From NCEH01 sp002257205 (lineage in GTDB: Bacteria; Pseudomonadota; Alphaproteobacteria; Rhizobiales; Xanthobacteraceae), in the NCBI RefSeq assembly GCF_043195105.1, contig NZ_JBAFWO010000004.1: 64,000 nucleotides of DNA. One strand, given 5' to 3'. A program made the position numbers and the translations under genes. Positions 43,157 to 51,165 of this stretch are shown here, piece after piece. Position 1 is the stretch's first letter. Each line of letters begins with the position of its first letter. Below the pieces are notes generated by a model, which did not search any database, was not told where the DNA came from, and was given only the letters and a program-made list of their open reading frames with translations.

Positions 43157-43333
43157 GTGTCACCAACTTTCATGCGGTCGCCATACGCCGCCAGCCCGAG
43201 GACTGGGTTGCCCCGGCGCCACATCGTGTCGTTTTAAATTAGGGGGACGGCCGGGCTATACCGCAGAACGCTTCCCCTGTCATGCCCTTTGTTCATGCAG
43301 GCGTCACACGCGGGCGCTGTGCGCGCACGGGTG

Positions 43334-44035
43334 TTACATCCCGTCCTGATCGTCCGGGCCGAGCAGATCGGGCCGGCGCGCGCGCGTCGCCTTCACCGCC
43401 TGCGAGCGGCGCCAGGCGCGGATGCGCGCATGATCGCCGCTGGTGAGCACTTCGGGGATCGGCGCGCCCTCGAACAGCTGAGGCCGCGTGTATTGGGGAT
43501 ATTCCAGCAGGCCGGCGGAAAAACTCTCGTCCGTCCCGCTCTCGATCTTGCCCATGACGCCGGGAATGAGCCGGACGCAGGCATCCAACAGCAGCAGCGC
43601 CGCGCTCTCTCCCCCGGACAGCACCACGTCGCCGACACAGACCTCTTCCAGCTGGCGCGCGGCGATCACGCGCTCGTCCACCCCCTCGAACCGCCCGCAC
43701 AGGATCAATGCGCCCGGCCCCGCCGAGAGGTCGCGCACGCGGGCCTGGGTCAGCGGGCGGCCGCGGGGGGTCATGAGCAGGCGCGGGCGTGGATCGCCTT
43801 CGGGGGAGACCGCGTCGATGGCTGCGGCCAGCACATCGGCGCGCATCACCATGCCGGGGCCGCCGCCGGCGGGGGTGTCGTCCACCGAGCGGTGCTTGTC
43901 GCGGGCATAATCGCGGATCTGCACCGCCTCCATCTCCCATAGGCCCGCCGTCAGCGCCTTGCCGGCGAGGGCATGGCCGAGGGGACCGGGGAACATCTCC
44001 GGATAGAGGGTGAGGATGCTGGCGCGGAACGTCAT
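43334..44035 (-). CDS. trmD: tRNA (guanine-37-N1)-methyltransferase
   Basis: A 233-residue SPOUT-class enzyme that methylates G37 of tRNAs reading CNN codons and so prevents frameshifting. The trefoil-knot AdoMet site is visible in ALILCGRFEGVDERVIAARQ and VGDVVLSGGESAALLLLDAC. The N-terminus ASILTLYPEMFPGPLGHALA and YPQYTRPQLFEG are typical. I chose the ATG at 44035; a longer in-frame start at 44077 would overlap the rimM end and is unconserved. It is in the ribosomal operon, 42 bases after rimM. Confidence 0.97.
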   Translation of the reverse strand: MTFRASILTLYPEMFPGPLGHALAGKALTAGLWEMEAVQIRDYARDKHRSVDDTPAGGGPGMVMRADVLAAAIDAVSPEGDPRPRLLMTPRGRPLTQARVRDLSAGPGALILCGRFEGVDERVIAARQLEEVCVGDVVLSGGESAALLLLDACVRLIPGVMGKIESGTDESFSAGLLEYPQYTRPQLFEGAPIPEVLTSGDHARIRAWRRSQAVKATRARRPDLLGPDDQDGM

Positions 44036-44077
44036 GGCGCTGTGATGGGGGAGGCAGGCTCCGGCGTCAAATGACAC

Positions 44078-44620
44078 CTATTCCTCGCCTTCCTCCACAT
44101 CGCTCTCGGCGCCGTCCGGCGCGTCTTCGTCCTCGGCCTCCTCCACCACCACGATCCGCCGCGCGGCGAGATCCACCACCGGAACGGCGGCCTTGGTGAA
44201 GGGCACGAGGCGGGTCTTGCCGCCGCCCTCGGGCAGGTATTCGAGAATATCGCCGGCGCCGAAATCATGCAGCGCGGTCACCGCGCCGAGGCGCGCGCCG
44301 GCCGCGTCTTCCACCGAAAGGCCGATGAGATCCGCGTGATAGAAGGCGTCCTCGTCCGGCGGCGGCAGGTCGGCGCGGGCAACGAACAAATCGGTATTGG
44401 TCAGGGCCTCGGCGGCGGTGCGGTCGGCGACGCCGTCGATGCGGGCGACGAAATGCTCCTTCGCCTCGCGCAGGGAAAGGATGCGGACGCGCTTGCCGGC
44501 GGCCGTGCAAAGCTTGTAGCGCCGCAGGGCGAGGGGATCCTCGCCGAACGCGAACACACGTACCTCGCCCCTCACGCCATGGGGCGCGCCGATGCGGGCG
44601 ATCAGGATTTGGTCTGTCAT
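44078..44620 (-). CDS. rimM: 16S rRNA processing protein RimM
   Basis: A 180-residue RimM, which binds S19 and assists maturation of the 30S head. The N-terminal barrel opens with ILIARIGAPHGVRGEVRVFA and the PRC-barrel follows with EDAFYHADLIGLSVEDAAGA and LVPFTKAAVPVVDLAARRIV. The C-terminal tail is strongly acidic (EEAEDEDAPDGAESDVEEGE), longer than in E. coli. It lies between rpsP and trmD as in many proteobacteria. Confidence 0.96.
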   Translation of the reverse strand: MTDQILIARIGAPHGVRGEVRVFAFGEDPLALRRYKLCTAAGKRVRILSLREAKEHFVARIDGVADRTAAEALTNTDLFVARADLPPPDEDAFYHADLIGLSVEDAAGARLGAVTALHDFGAGDILEYLPEGGGKTRLVPFTKAAVPVVDLAARRIVVVEEAEDEDAPDGAESDVEEGEE

Positions 44621-44738
44621 GGAGTGCTTCTGCCAGATCGCCGGGCGGTCCGGGCGAAGAAAGGCGGGGGCGCTTCCGAAATGGGGAAGCGCCCTGCCGG
44701 GTCGTGCGGCCGCCGGGCGCGGGGCCCGGCGGGGACCA

Positions 44739-45122
44739 TCACTCGGCCGAGGCTTCGGCGCCGGCGGCAGCGGCCGCAGCAGCGGCTTCGGCGGCCTTGG
44801 CGCGCTCGGCGGCGCGTTCCTGGGCCTTCTTGCCGGGCTCGCCCTTCTTCAGGTTGGACCGGGCTTCCCGCGTCATCAGGCCCTGGGCGTCAAGGAAGCG
44901 CGCCACGCGATCGGTGGGCTGGGCGCCCTTTTCGAGCCAGGCCTTGGCCTTCTCCACGTCGAGCACGACACGTTCGGCCGAATCCTTGGCGAGAAGCGGA
45001 TTGAAGGTGCCGATCTTCTCGATGAAGCGGCCATCACGCGGCGAACGGGCGTCGGCGATCACGATGCGATAATAAGGACGCTTCTTGGCGCCGCCACGGG
45101 CGAGCCGGATCTTCAGGGACAT
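44739..45122 (-). CDS. rpsP: 30S ribosomal protein S16
   Basis: A 127-residue S16 with the canonical core (SLKIRLARGGAKKRPYYRIV, then DGRFIEKIGTFNP). Compared with the about 80-residue E. coli protein it has an Ala/Glu/Lys-rich C-terminal extension (about 95-127), a known alphaproteobacterial feature. The ATG is preceded by AAAGGA. That ribosome-binding site lies only a few bases after the stop of the AT-rich inserted gene at 45139, so the insert ends exactly at the native rpsP leader. Confidence 0.97.
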   Translation of the reverse strand: MSLKIRLARGGAKKRPYYRIVIADARSPRDGRFIEKIGTFNPLLAKDSAERVVLDVEKAKAWLEKGAQPTDRVARFLDAQGLMTREARSNLKKGEPGKKAQERAAERAKAAEAAAAAAAAGAEASAE

Positions 45123-45138
45123 TTTGGTTTTCCTTTCG

Positions 45139-45663
45139 TTACTTCTGTCTTTTGATTTCTGAGGATGCTCGATCCCACTCTGATTTCAATATTGACCTTG
45201 TGATGTCAGATATTGATTTTAGGTCTGGATCTGCAAGCTGTATCGTTTCGGTTTCATAGTGAACTGAATAGTAATTCAATTTTTCACAAACTTTCCCGAT
45301 CGATTTGCTCAAATTAATATGGCTTTCTTCATTTATATTCAACATCAAATTTATGTACGCTTCTAATTCATTCATCTCGGCAACAAGTTCATCCAAAATA
45401 GATGAGCTTAGATCTTCTTCTTTTGTAGAAATACTTTCGTTAATAATTTTATGAGCTATTCCAATAAATTTTGAAACATTCCTGCGCAAATTTTCTATCC
45501 AATCAACTCTAAATGATCCTATTCTATGATTCGCTTCCATTTCAATATTGGAAACGGATACTTTTAGTGTCACGAATGCGACAATAACTGTACCTAAGCC
45601 AACCGCAAGATTACCGAGATCAATCTGCGTATGTTGGCATAGCCAGTTTAGGAACCCAGTCAT
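45139..45663 (-). CDS. AT-rich inserted gene, membrane-anchored helical protein
   Basis: A 174-residue protein of unknown function and clearly foreign composition: the 60-base lines from 45301 and 45361 contain only 17 and 21 G or C, against well over 60% in the neighbours. Residues about 15-37 form a membrane span (IDLGNLAVGLGTVIVAFVTL), followed by the block HRIGSFRVDWIENLRRNVSK and a long helical Glu/Asn/Ser-rich tail. The R-x-x-WI-x-x-LR pattern after a span resembles a loose class of accessory membrane proteins often seen in defence or mobile regions, from memory. The start ATG overlaps the ffh stop (ATGA) and the stop lies 16 bases before rpsP, so it is coupled into an essential operon. 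Confidence 0.82.
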   Translation of the reverse strand: MTGFLNWLCQHTQIDLGNLAVGLGTVIVAFVTLKVSVSNIEMEANHRIGSFRVDWIENLRRNVSKFIGIAHKIINESISTKEEDLSSSILDELVAEMNELEAYINLMLNINEESHINLSKSIGKVCEKLNYYSVHYETETIQLADPDLKSISDITRSILKSEWDRASSEIKRQK

Positions 45664-47201
45664 TTCTTCTTCGATCCCCCAAGCCCCGGCAGGCCGGGAC
45701 CTTTGGGAAGGCCGGGGAATTTGGCGGGCAGACCGCCGCCGCCGAAGCCCGGGAAGTTCGGTGGCAGCCCGCCGCCACCGCCAGCACCGGGCATGCCGCC
45801 GGGCATCTTCTCGGCCATCTGCTGGAGCATCTCGGGGGAGGGGCCGCCGCCGCCGATGCCGAACATATTGGCAAGGCCCGCCATGGGGCCGCGCTTGCCG
45901 GCAGCCCCGCCCATGGCCTTCATCATGTCGGCCATCTGGCGGTGCATCTTCAACAGGCGGTTGATCTCTTCCACCTTGGTGCCGGAGCCGGCCGCCACCC
46001 GCCGCTTGCGCGAGGCGTCGAGCACCTTCGGGTTGCGCCGCTCCTGGCGGGTCATGGAATTGATGATGGCGGTCTGGCGCTTGAAGACCTTGTCGTCGAG
46101 ATTGGCTGAGGCGATCTGGTTCTTCACCTTGGCGATGCCGGGCAGCATGCCGAGCACGCCGCTCATGCCGCCCATCTTCTGCATCTGGGCGAGCTGGTCG
46201 CGCAGGTCTTCGAGGTCGAATGCGCCCTTGCGCATCTTCTCGGCGACCGCCTTCGCCTTCTCGATGTCGATATTCTCGGCGGCTTTCTCGACCAGGGCGA
46301 CCACGTCGCCCATGCCGAGGATGCGGCCGGCCACGCGGCGGGGATCGAAATCCTCCAGCGCGTCCATCTTTTCGCCGGTGCCCAGCAGCTTGATGGGCTT
46401 GCCGGTGACCGCGCGCATGGAGAGCGCCGCGCCGCCGCGCCCATCGCCGTCGGCGCGGGTCAGGACGATGCCGGTGATGCCGACCCGGCCGTCGAAGGCT
46501 TTCGCGGTGTTGACCGCGTCCTGTCCGGTGAGGCTGTCGGCCACCAGCAGGATTTCGTGCGGGTTGGTCGCGGCCTTCACCTCGGCCACCTCGGCCATCA
46601 ACGCTTCGTCGAGCGTGACGCGGCCGGCGGTGTCGAGCATGACGACGTCGTAATTGCCGAACTTCGCCGCCTCGATGGCGCGCTTGGCGATCTGCACCGC
46701 GCTCTGGCCCGGCACGATCGGCAAGGTGGCGACGCCGACTTGGGTGCCGAGGGTGGCGAGCTGCTCCATAGCGGCGGGACGGCGCGTGTCGAGGGACGCC
46801 ATCAGCACGCGCCGCTTGCCGCGCTCGGTGAGGCGCTTGGCGATCTTGGCGGTGGTGGTGGTCTTGCCCGAGCCCTGGAGGCCGACCATCAGCATTGGGA
46901 CGGGGGCTGCGGCATGCAGATCGATCGGATCGGCATCCGAACCCAGCACCGCCACCAGCTCGTCATGGACGATCTTGACGACCATCTGGCCAGGCGTCAC
47001 CGACTTGATGACCTCCGCCCCGACCGCCCGGGCGCGCACCTTGTCGATGAATTCACGCACCACGTCGAGCGCCACGTCGGCTTCGAGCAAAGCGCGCCGA
47101 ACCTCGCGCATGGCTTCGGAGACGTCGGCCTCGGTGAGGGAGCCACGCCGCTTGAGCTTGTCGAGTATGCCGCCGAGGCGGTCGGAAAGGCTGTCGAACA
47201 T
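45660..47201 (-). CDS. ffh: Signal recognition particle protein Ffh
   Basis: A 513-residue SRP54 GTPase that binds signal sequences on nascent inner-membrane proteins and delivers them through FtsY. Order: N domain (MFDSLSDRLGGILDKLKRRG), G domain with GLQGSGKTTTTAKIAKRL, MLDTAGRVTLDEALM and ITGIVLTRADGDGRGGAALS, then the Met-rich M domain (LRDQLAQMQKMGGMSGVLGM and the RNA-binding SMTRQERRNPKVLDASRKRR). The C-terminus is Gly/Pro-rich and ends in KKK. ATG at 47201 is the family start; the frame upstream is unconserved. It heads the operon; its stop overlaps the foreign insert by four bases. Confidence 0.98.
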   Translation of the reverse strand: MFDSLSDRLGGILDKLKRRGSLTEADVSEAMREVRRALLEADVALDVVREFIDKVRARAVGAEVIKSVTPGQMVVKIVHDELVAVLGSDADPIDLHAAAPVPMLMVGLQGSGKTTTTAKIAKRLTERGKRRVLMASLDTRRPAAMEQLATLGTQVGVATLPIVPGQSAVQIAKRAIEAAKFGNYDVVMLDTAGRVTLDEALMAEVAEVKAATNPHEILLVADSLTGQDAVNTAKAFDGRVGITGIVLTRADGDGRGGAALSMRAVTGKPIKLLGTGEKMDALEDFDPRRVAGRILGMGDVVALVEKAAENIDIEKAKAVAEKMRKGAFDLEDLRDQLAQMQKMGGMSGVLGMLPGIAKVKNQIASANLDDKVFKRQTAIINSMTRQERRNPKVLDASRKRRVAAGSGTKVEEINRLLKMHRQMADMMKAMGGAAGKRGPMAGLANMFGIGGGGPSPEMLQQMAEKMPGGMPGAGGGGGLPPNFPGFGGGGLPAKFPGLPKGPGLPGLGGSKKK

Positions 47202-47481
47202 GGGTCCGTCCGGGTATCTCCGGCTCATCGCCGAAGGGCTTTTCCCAAGAACAGGCGCAACGCAGAACACGCCCGAGGGCGCACAGCGCTGTCGGGCGGG
47301 GACCTCCGGGCTCTCGGCCCGGTCGGCTGGATCGGCGTTGCCGTCCGTGAGAAGGGCGCGTTCTTAGCACCGACCGGCCGCGAGGGCAATGGCGTGCGCC
47401 GAAAGGCCCCGCGCGGGGAACCATCCGCGCCGTGAGGCGGTTGCCCGTGTGGCGCACAGGGCGCCCCGGGAGCCCGCGCGC

Positions 47482-49554
47482 ATGATCAACGACCTTTGGT
47501 ACAAGAACGCGGTTCTTTATTCCCTCAATGTCGGCACCTTCATGGATTCCAACGGCGACGGGGTCGGCGATTTTCCCGGCCTGATGCGGCGCCTGGATTA
47601 TCTGCACGGGCTCGGCGTGACGGCGGTGTGGCTGGCGCCGTTCCAGAAATCCCCGTGCCGTGACGACGGCTACGACATCAGCGATTATTATAGCGTCGAT
47701 GAACGCTACGGCACGCTCGGGGATTTCGTGGAATTCACCCACGCCGCCAAGCAGCGTGGCATGCGGGTGCTGATCGACCTCGTCGTGAACCACACGTCCG
47801 ACGAACATCCCTGGTTCAAGCAGGCGTGCGCCGACCCCAATTCCATGTATCGGGACTGGTATGTCTGGTCCAAGACCAAGCCGAAGAATGCCGACACGGG
47901 CATGGTGTTTCCCGGCGTGCAGAAAAGCACCTGGACCCGCAGCAAGGAAGCCGGCGCCTATTATTTCCACCGCTTCTACGATTTCCAGCCGGATCTCAAT
48001 ACGCAGAACCCGCAGGTGGTGGCGGAAATCCTGAAGATCATGGGATTTTGGATCGAGCTCGGGGTCAGCGGCTTCCGTATGGATGCGGTGCCGTTCGTGA
48101 TCGCCGAGAAGGGTGCCGACGTGACCAAGCCAAAGGAACGCTTCGATCTGCTGCGCACCTTCCGCGAATTCCTGCAATGGCGGAAGGGCGATTGCATCGT
48201 GCTCGCCGAGGCCAATGTGCTGCCGGAAGTGAATTTCGACTATTTCGGCCGCGATGGCGACCGCATGCACATGATGTTCAATTTCCAGGTCAACCAATCC
48301 TCTTTCTACGCCCTCGCCGCCGCCGATGCCGGCCCGCTGAAAACCGCGCTGCTGGCCACCAAGGCGCGTCCCGCCACCGCCCAATGGGGCCAGTTCCTGC
48401 GCAATCACGACGAGCTGGACCTCGGCCGCCTTTCCAACGACGAGCAGGCCGAAGTCTTCGCCGCCTTCGGGCCGGAGAAATATATGCAGCTCTACGACCG
48501 GGGAATCCGCCGCCGGCTCGCGCCGATGCTGGATGGGGACCGGGAGCGGCTGGAACTCGCCTATTGCCTGATGTTCTCGCTGCCCGGCACCCCGGTGCTG
48601 CGCTATGGCGACGAGATCGCCATGGGCGACGACCTCTCCCTGCCCGAGCGCAACGGCGCGCGCACGCCCATGCAATGGTCCACCGAGCCGCAGGGCGGCT
48701 TCACCAAGAGCGACACGCCGTTGCTGCCGGTGATCAGCGAGGGACCCTACGGCTATGCCCATGTGAATGTCGCGGAGCAGCGGCGCGATCCCAATTCCTT
48801 CCTCAATTGGATGGAGCGCATGATCCGCATGCGCATGGAAATGCCGGAAATCGGCTGGGGCGATTTCACCATATTGGACACCGGCAATCCGGCTGTGCTC
48901 GCGCTCCGCTACGATTGGCGCAACAATTCGGTGCTCACGGTGCTCAACCTCTCGCGCTCGCCGCTGGAGGTGGAAGTGGACGTACAGCATGGCGCGGAGG
49001 GTTCGCGGCTGGTGGATGTGCTCGCCGATAGCCACAGCGATGCCGACGCGCGGGGCCGCCACTGCATCTATCTCGAAGGCTATGGCTATCGCTGGTATCG
49101 CGTCGGCGGGCTCGACTATCTCTTGAAGCGCAGCGACATCGGCATTCCCGAGCGCGACTGGGCGCGCGCTCCGCAAGAGACCAACGACGGCGCGGCGGCC
49201 AAGCTCGGGGCGGGCCGCACGGCCAAGCCGGAAGCAGCCAAGTCGCGAGACACCAAGTCGGCGGACGCCAAGTCGCCAGCAGCTAAGGCCGGCAAAGGCG
49301 ACGCCTTGCCCGGTGCGCCCGCCACCCGGGCGCCCAGACGGGGGGCTCCCGCACAGGCAAAGGCGGCGCGGCAAGCCGCCGCCACGGCGGGAACTAAGCC
49401 CAAGCCCGAGAAGAAGGGCGCGGAAAAGAAAGCCGCAGCAAAGACCGAAGCGACACAAAAATCCCCTGGCAAAGCCCCGGCCGGAAAAGCAAAGCGCTCC
49501 GGCGGCGCGACCAAGGCGCGGGCGCGGCGGCCCAATCCCCGCCCGCGCGGCTGA
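47482..49554 (+). CDS. GH13 alpha-amylase-family enzyme with basic C-terminal tail
   Basis: A 690-residue glycoside hydrolase family 13 protein, closest in pattern to trehalose synthase/maltose glucosylmutase-type enzymes. The four GH13 regions are LIDLVVNHTSDEHPWF, SGFRMDAVPF (nucleophile Asp), IVLAEANVLPE (acid/base Glu) and FLRNHDELDL. A C-terminal beta domain follows to about 555. Residues about 557-690 are a 134-residue tail rich in Lys, Ala and Pro (AKPEAAKSRDTKSADAKSPA, PKPEKKGAEKKAAAKTE) like histone H1 C-termini and foreign to the family. The catalytic part probably handles trehalose, maltose or sucrose; the tail could bind nucleic acid or polyanions. ATG at 47482 starts at MINDLWYKNAVLYSLNVGTF, as in relatives. 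Confidence 0.88.
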   Translation: MINDLWYKNAVLYSLNVGTFMDSNGDGVGDFPGLMRRLDYLHGLGVTAVWLAPFQKSPCRDDGYDISDYYSVDERYGTLGDFVEFTHAAKQRGMRVLIDLVVNHTSDEHPWFKQACADPNSMYRDWYVWSKTKPKNADTGMVFPGVQKSTWTRSKEAGAYYFHRFYDFQPDLNTQNPQVVAEILKIMGFWIELGVSGFRMDAVPFVIAEKGADVTKPKERFDLLRTFREFLQWRKGDCIVLAEANVLPEVNFDYFGRDGDRMHMMFNFQVNQSSFYALAAADAGPLKTALLATKARPATAQWGQFLRNHDELDLGRLSNDEQAEVFAAFGPEKYMQLYDRGIRRRLAPMLDGDRERLELAYCLMFSLPGTPVLRYGDEIAMGDDLSLPERNGARTPMQWSTEPQGGFTKSDTPLLPVISEGPYGYAHVNVAEQRRDPNSFLNWMERMIRMRMEMPEIGWGDFTILDTGNPAVLALRYDWRNNSVLTVLNLSRSPLEVEVDVQHGAEGSRLVDVLADSHSDADARGRHCIYLEGYGYRWYRVGGLDYLLKRSDIGIPERDWARAPQETNDGAAAKLGAGRTAKPEAAKSRDTKSADAKSPAAKAGKGDALPGAPATRAPRRGAPAQAKAARQAAATAGTKPKPEKKGAEKKAAAKTEATQKSPGKAPAGKAKRSGGATKARARRPNPRPRG

Positions 49555-49555
49555 G

Positions 49556-49586
49556 GACGGGCGCCGCACGAGCGCCGCCGCCCGTC
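49556..49586. terminator. Hairpin between convergent genes
   Basis: GACGGGCG (49556-49563) pairs with CGCCCGTC (49579-49586), an 8-bp perfect stem, directly after the GH13 stop and touching the stop codon of the convergent anti-sigma gene. No U-run; bidirectional transcript-end function is plausible only. Confidence 0.4.
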
Positions 49587-50424
49587 ACAGCGCGAGGCTG
49601 GTGGTCCCCTTCATCAGCACCGGGCCGGTGGGGCGGCCGGTGGGCGAGCCGGTGCGCGGCTCCAGCGAAATCTCGAACAATTGGTTCGGTGCCGTGCGCG
49701 GCAGGTCGCGCAGATTGAGCCGGATGGTGCGCGTGCGGTCGCTGAGGCCGATGGAGACCGGCCCGCGCGCCGGATCCCATAAGGTCCACACCTCCAGGGC
49801 GCGGTCCTCGGGGACCTCGATATTCTGGATCGGAATCAGCTCCGCCGTGCCATCGGCGAAGGCGTTGACCACGGCGGCGGGCTGGCCCTGTGGCCCCATG
49901 AGAACCGCCACGAAAGTGGGCGCCGGGCCGCGGCCGAGCGGACCAAGCACGATGCCGGCCACCAGCAATACGCTTGCCGCGGCGCCAGCAAGGCCGGCGA
50001 ACCGCCAGAAGCGCAGGCTGCGCCAGAGCGCGGAGAGGGCGGAGGCGGGGTCCGGCACAAGCGGGGGCGCGGGGAGCGGCGGGCGCGGCGGCAATGCTCC
50101 GGACGCGGAGGCGGGGGACGCGGAAGTGGGCGCGAACGCCTCGGATCGTGCCCGGTCCACCGCCGGCGGCAGATCGGGCGCGGCGGGCGTGGCGTCGAGG
50201 GTGGCGGAGATGCGGGCCAGCAGAGTTTCCGGCGCTTCCACCGGCGCGGCGGTGGAATCCAGCTCGGCGAAGCGCTGCCGCCAATCCTCCACCCTGGCGC
50301 GGAATTGGGGATCGCTGGCGAGCAGGTGCTCGGCCAATGTCTCTTCCGGCGCGTCCAGCAACCCCAGCACGTGCTCGGCGGCGAGGCGGTCGAATTCCTC
50401 CGGGGGGAAAGCCTGCCCGCTCAT
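49585..50424 (-). CDS. RskA/ChrR-type anti-sigma factor
   Basis: A 279-residue single-span membrane protein. Residues about 1-60 form a short cytoplasmic anti-sigma segment (FDRLAAEHVLGLLDAPEETL). A Pro/Ala-rich linker follows, then a span at about 145-170 (GLAGAAASVLLVAGIVLGPL) and an exported RskA-like domain (FVAVLMGPQGQPAAVVNAFA, LEVWTLWDPARGPVSIGLSD). It should sequester the sigma factor encoded just upstream until an envelope signal releases it. The ATG at 50424 overlaps the sigma stop (ATGA); a GTG three codons earlier is less likely. Confidence 0.92.
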   Translation of the reverse strand: MSGQAFPPEEFDRLAAEHVLGLLDAPEETLAEHLLASDPQFRARVEDWRQRFAELDSTAAPVEAPETLLARISATLDATPAAPDLPPAVDRARSEAFAPTSASPASASGALPPRPPLPAPPLVPDPASALSALWRSLRFWRFAGLAGAAASVLLVAGIVLGPLGRGPAPTFVAVLMGPQGQPAAVVNAFADGTAELIPIQNIEVPEDRALEVWTLWDPARGPVSIGLSDRTRTIRLNLRDLPRTAPNQLFEISLEPRTGSPTGRPTGPVLMKGTTSLAL

Positions 50425-50987
50425 GCCAGACACTCCTTCAGCACCAGAAGGGAGCGCCGGATCCAGGATTTCATCGTCCCGAGCGGCACCGCGAAGCGGC
50501 CGGCGAGTTCGCCATGGGTCAGGCCGTTCGCATAGGCCAGCACGATGACCGTGCGCCGGGCGGGGTCGAGGCGGTCGAGGCAGGCGCGCAGGCGGCTGTT
50601 CTCGCAGAGGCGCAGCAGCGCGTCTTCCGGCCCCTCGTCCTCGCTCACCAGATTGAACGGCTCGTAATCGGCGATCAGGTCGGTGCGCTTCTCGCCGCGC
50701 AGGATATTGAGGCAGCGGTTGCGCAGAATGGCGTAGATCCAGGTGCGACCGGTGCCGCGCGCGGGGTTGAAACCGCCTGCCTGTCGCCAGATCAGCACGA
50801 ACGTGTCGTGCACCGCTTCTTCCGCCAGCGCCTGCCGGCGCAGCATGCGACGGGCGACACCGAGCATCTGCGCGGCTTCGCGGGCATAGATCTCATTGAG
50901 GGCGGCCCGCTCGGCGCGCGCGCAGGCGCCAAGGGCGACGTTGATGTCGTACCCCTCCGCCGCCGTGTCCGGTGCCGAAGCCGCCAT
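50421..50987 (-). CDS. ECF RNA polymerase sigma factor (SigK-like)
   Basis: A 188-residue group IV sigma factor. Region 2 is visible as LNEIYAREAAQMLGVARRML and EEAVHDTFVLIWRQAGGFNP with TWIYAILRNRCLNILR; region 4 as RLDPARRTVIVLAYANGLTH and GELAGRFAVPLGTMKSWIRR. Its pairing with a membrane RskA-like anti-sigma gene fits the SigK/RskA group. A promoter GCATCC-N15-GTGTA lies upstream at 51024-51049, and the same sequence drives the divergent DUF4394 gene, so it probably regulates itself and that gene. ATG at 50987. Confidence 0.93.
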   Translation of the reverse strand: MAASAPDTAAEGYDINVALGACARAERAALNEIYAREAAQMLGVARRMLRRQALAEEAVHDTFVLIWRQAGGFNPARGTGRTWIYAILRNRCLNILRGEKRTDLIADYEPFNLVSEDEGPEDALLRLCENSRLRACLDRLDPARRTVIVLAYANGLTHGELAGRFAVPLGTMKSWIRRSLLVLKECLA

Positions 50988-51023
50988 GCGTGCCGTTCTC
51001 CGTGCCGCTTTCCCAAAGGCATC

Positions 51024-51049
51024 TACACCTAACCCATGCGGGCGGATGC
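51024..51049 (-). promoter_or_regulatory. Predicted ECF promoter of the sigma/anti-sigma operon
   Basis: On the minus strand GCATCC (51049-51044), 15 bases, then GTGTA (51028-51024), about 37 bases before the sigma start codon. It is the mirror of the promoter at 51094-51119; the two share a 13-base perfect inverted repeat (51038-51050 and 51093-51105). Confidence 0.75.
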
Positions 51050-51093
51050 GCGGGAGCAGATTTCGCGCCCGAGAATTTTTTTTCGCCCACCCC

Positions 51094-51119
51094 GCATCCG
51101 CCCGCCATTCCCGTGTGTA
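51094..51119 (+). promoter_or_regulatory. Predicted ECF promoter of the DUF4394 gene
   Basis: GCATCC (51094-51099), 15 bases, then GTGTA (51115-51119), about 47 bases before the start at 51166. The -35-like element resembles the CCATCC reported for SigK-type factors. Identity with the divergent promoter at 51024-51049 implies a common sigma factor. Confidence 0.75.
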
Positions 51120-51165
51120 CCCCCTTCGACCGGCGGATGAGCCGGCAGCCCTGGGAGATGATCAC

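Noticed and set aside
43157..43333. Possible small RNA or leader between trmD and rplS
   Set aside because: No terminator, hairpin or conserved element could be recognised; it may simply hold a secondary promoter.
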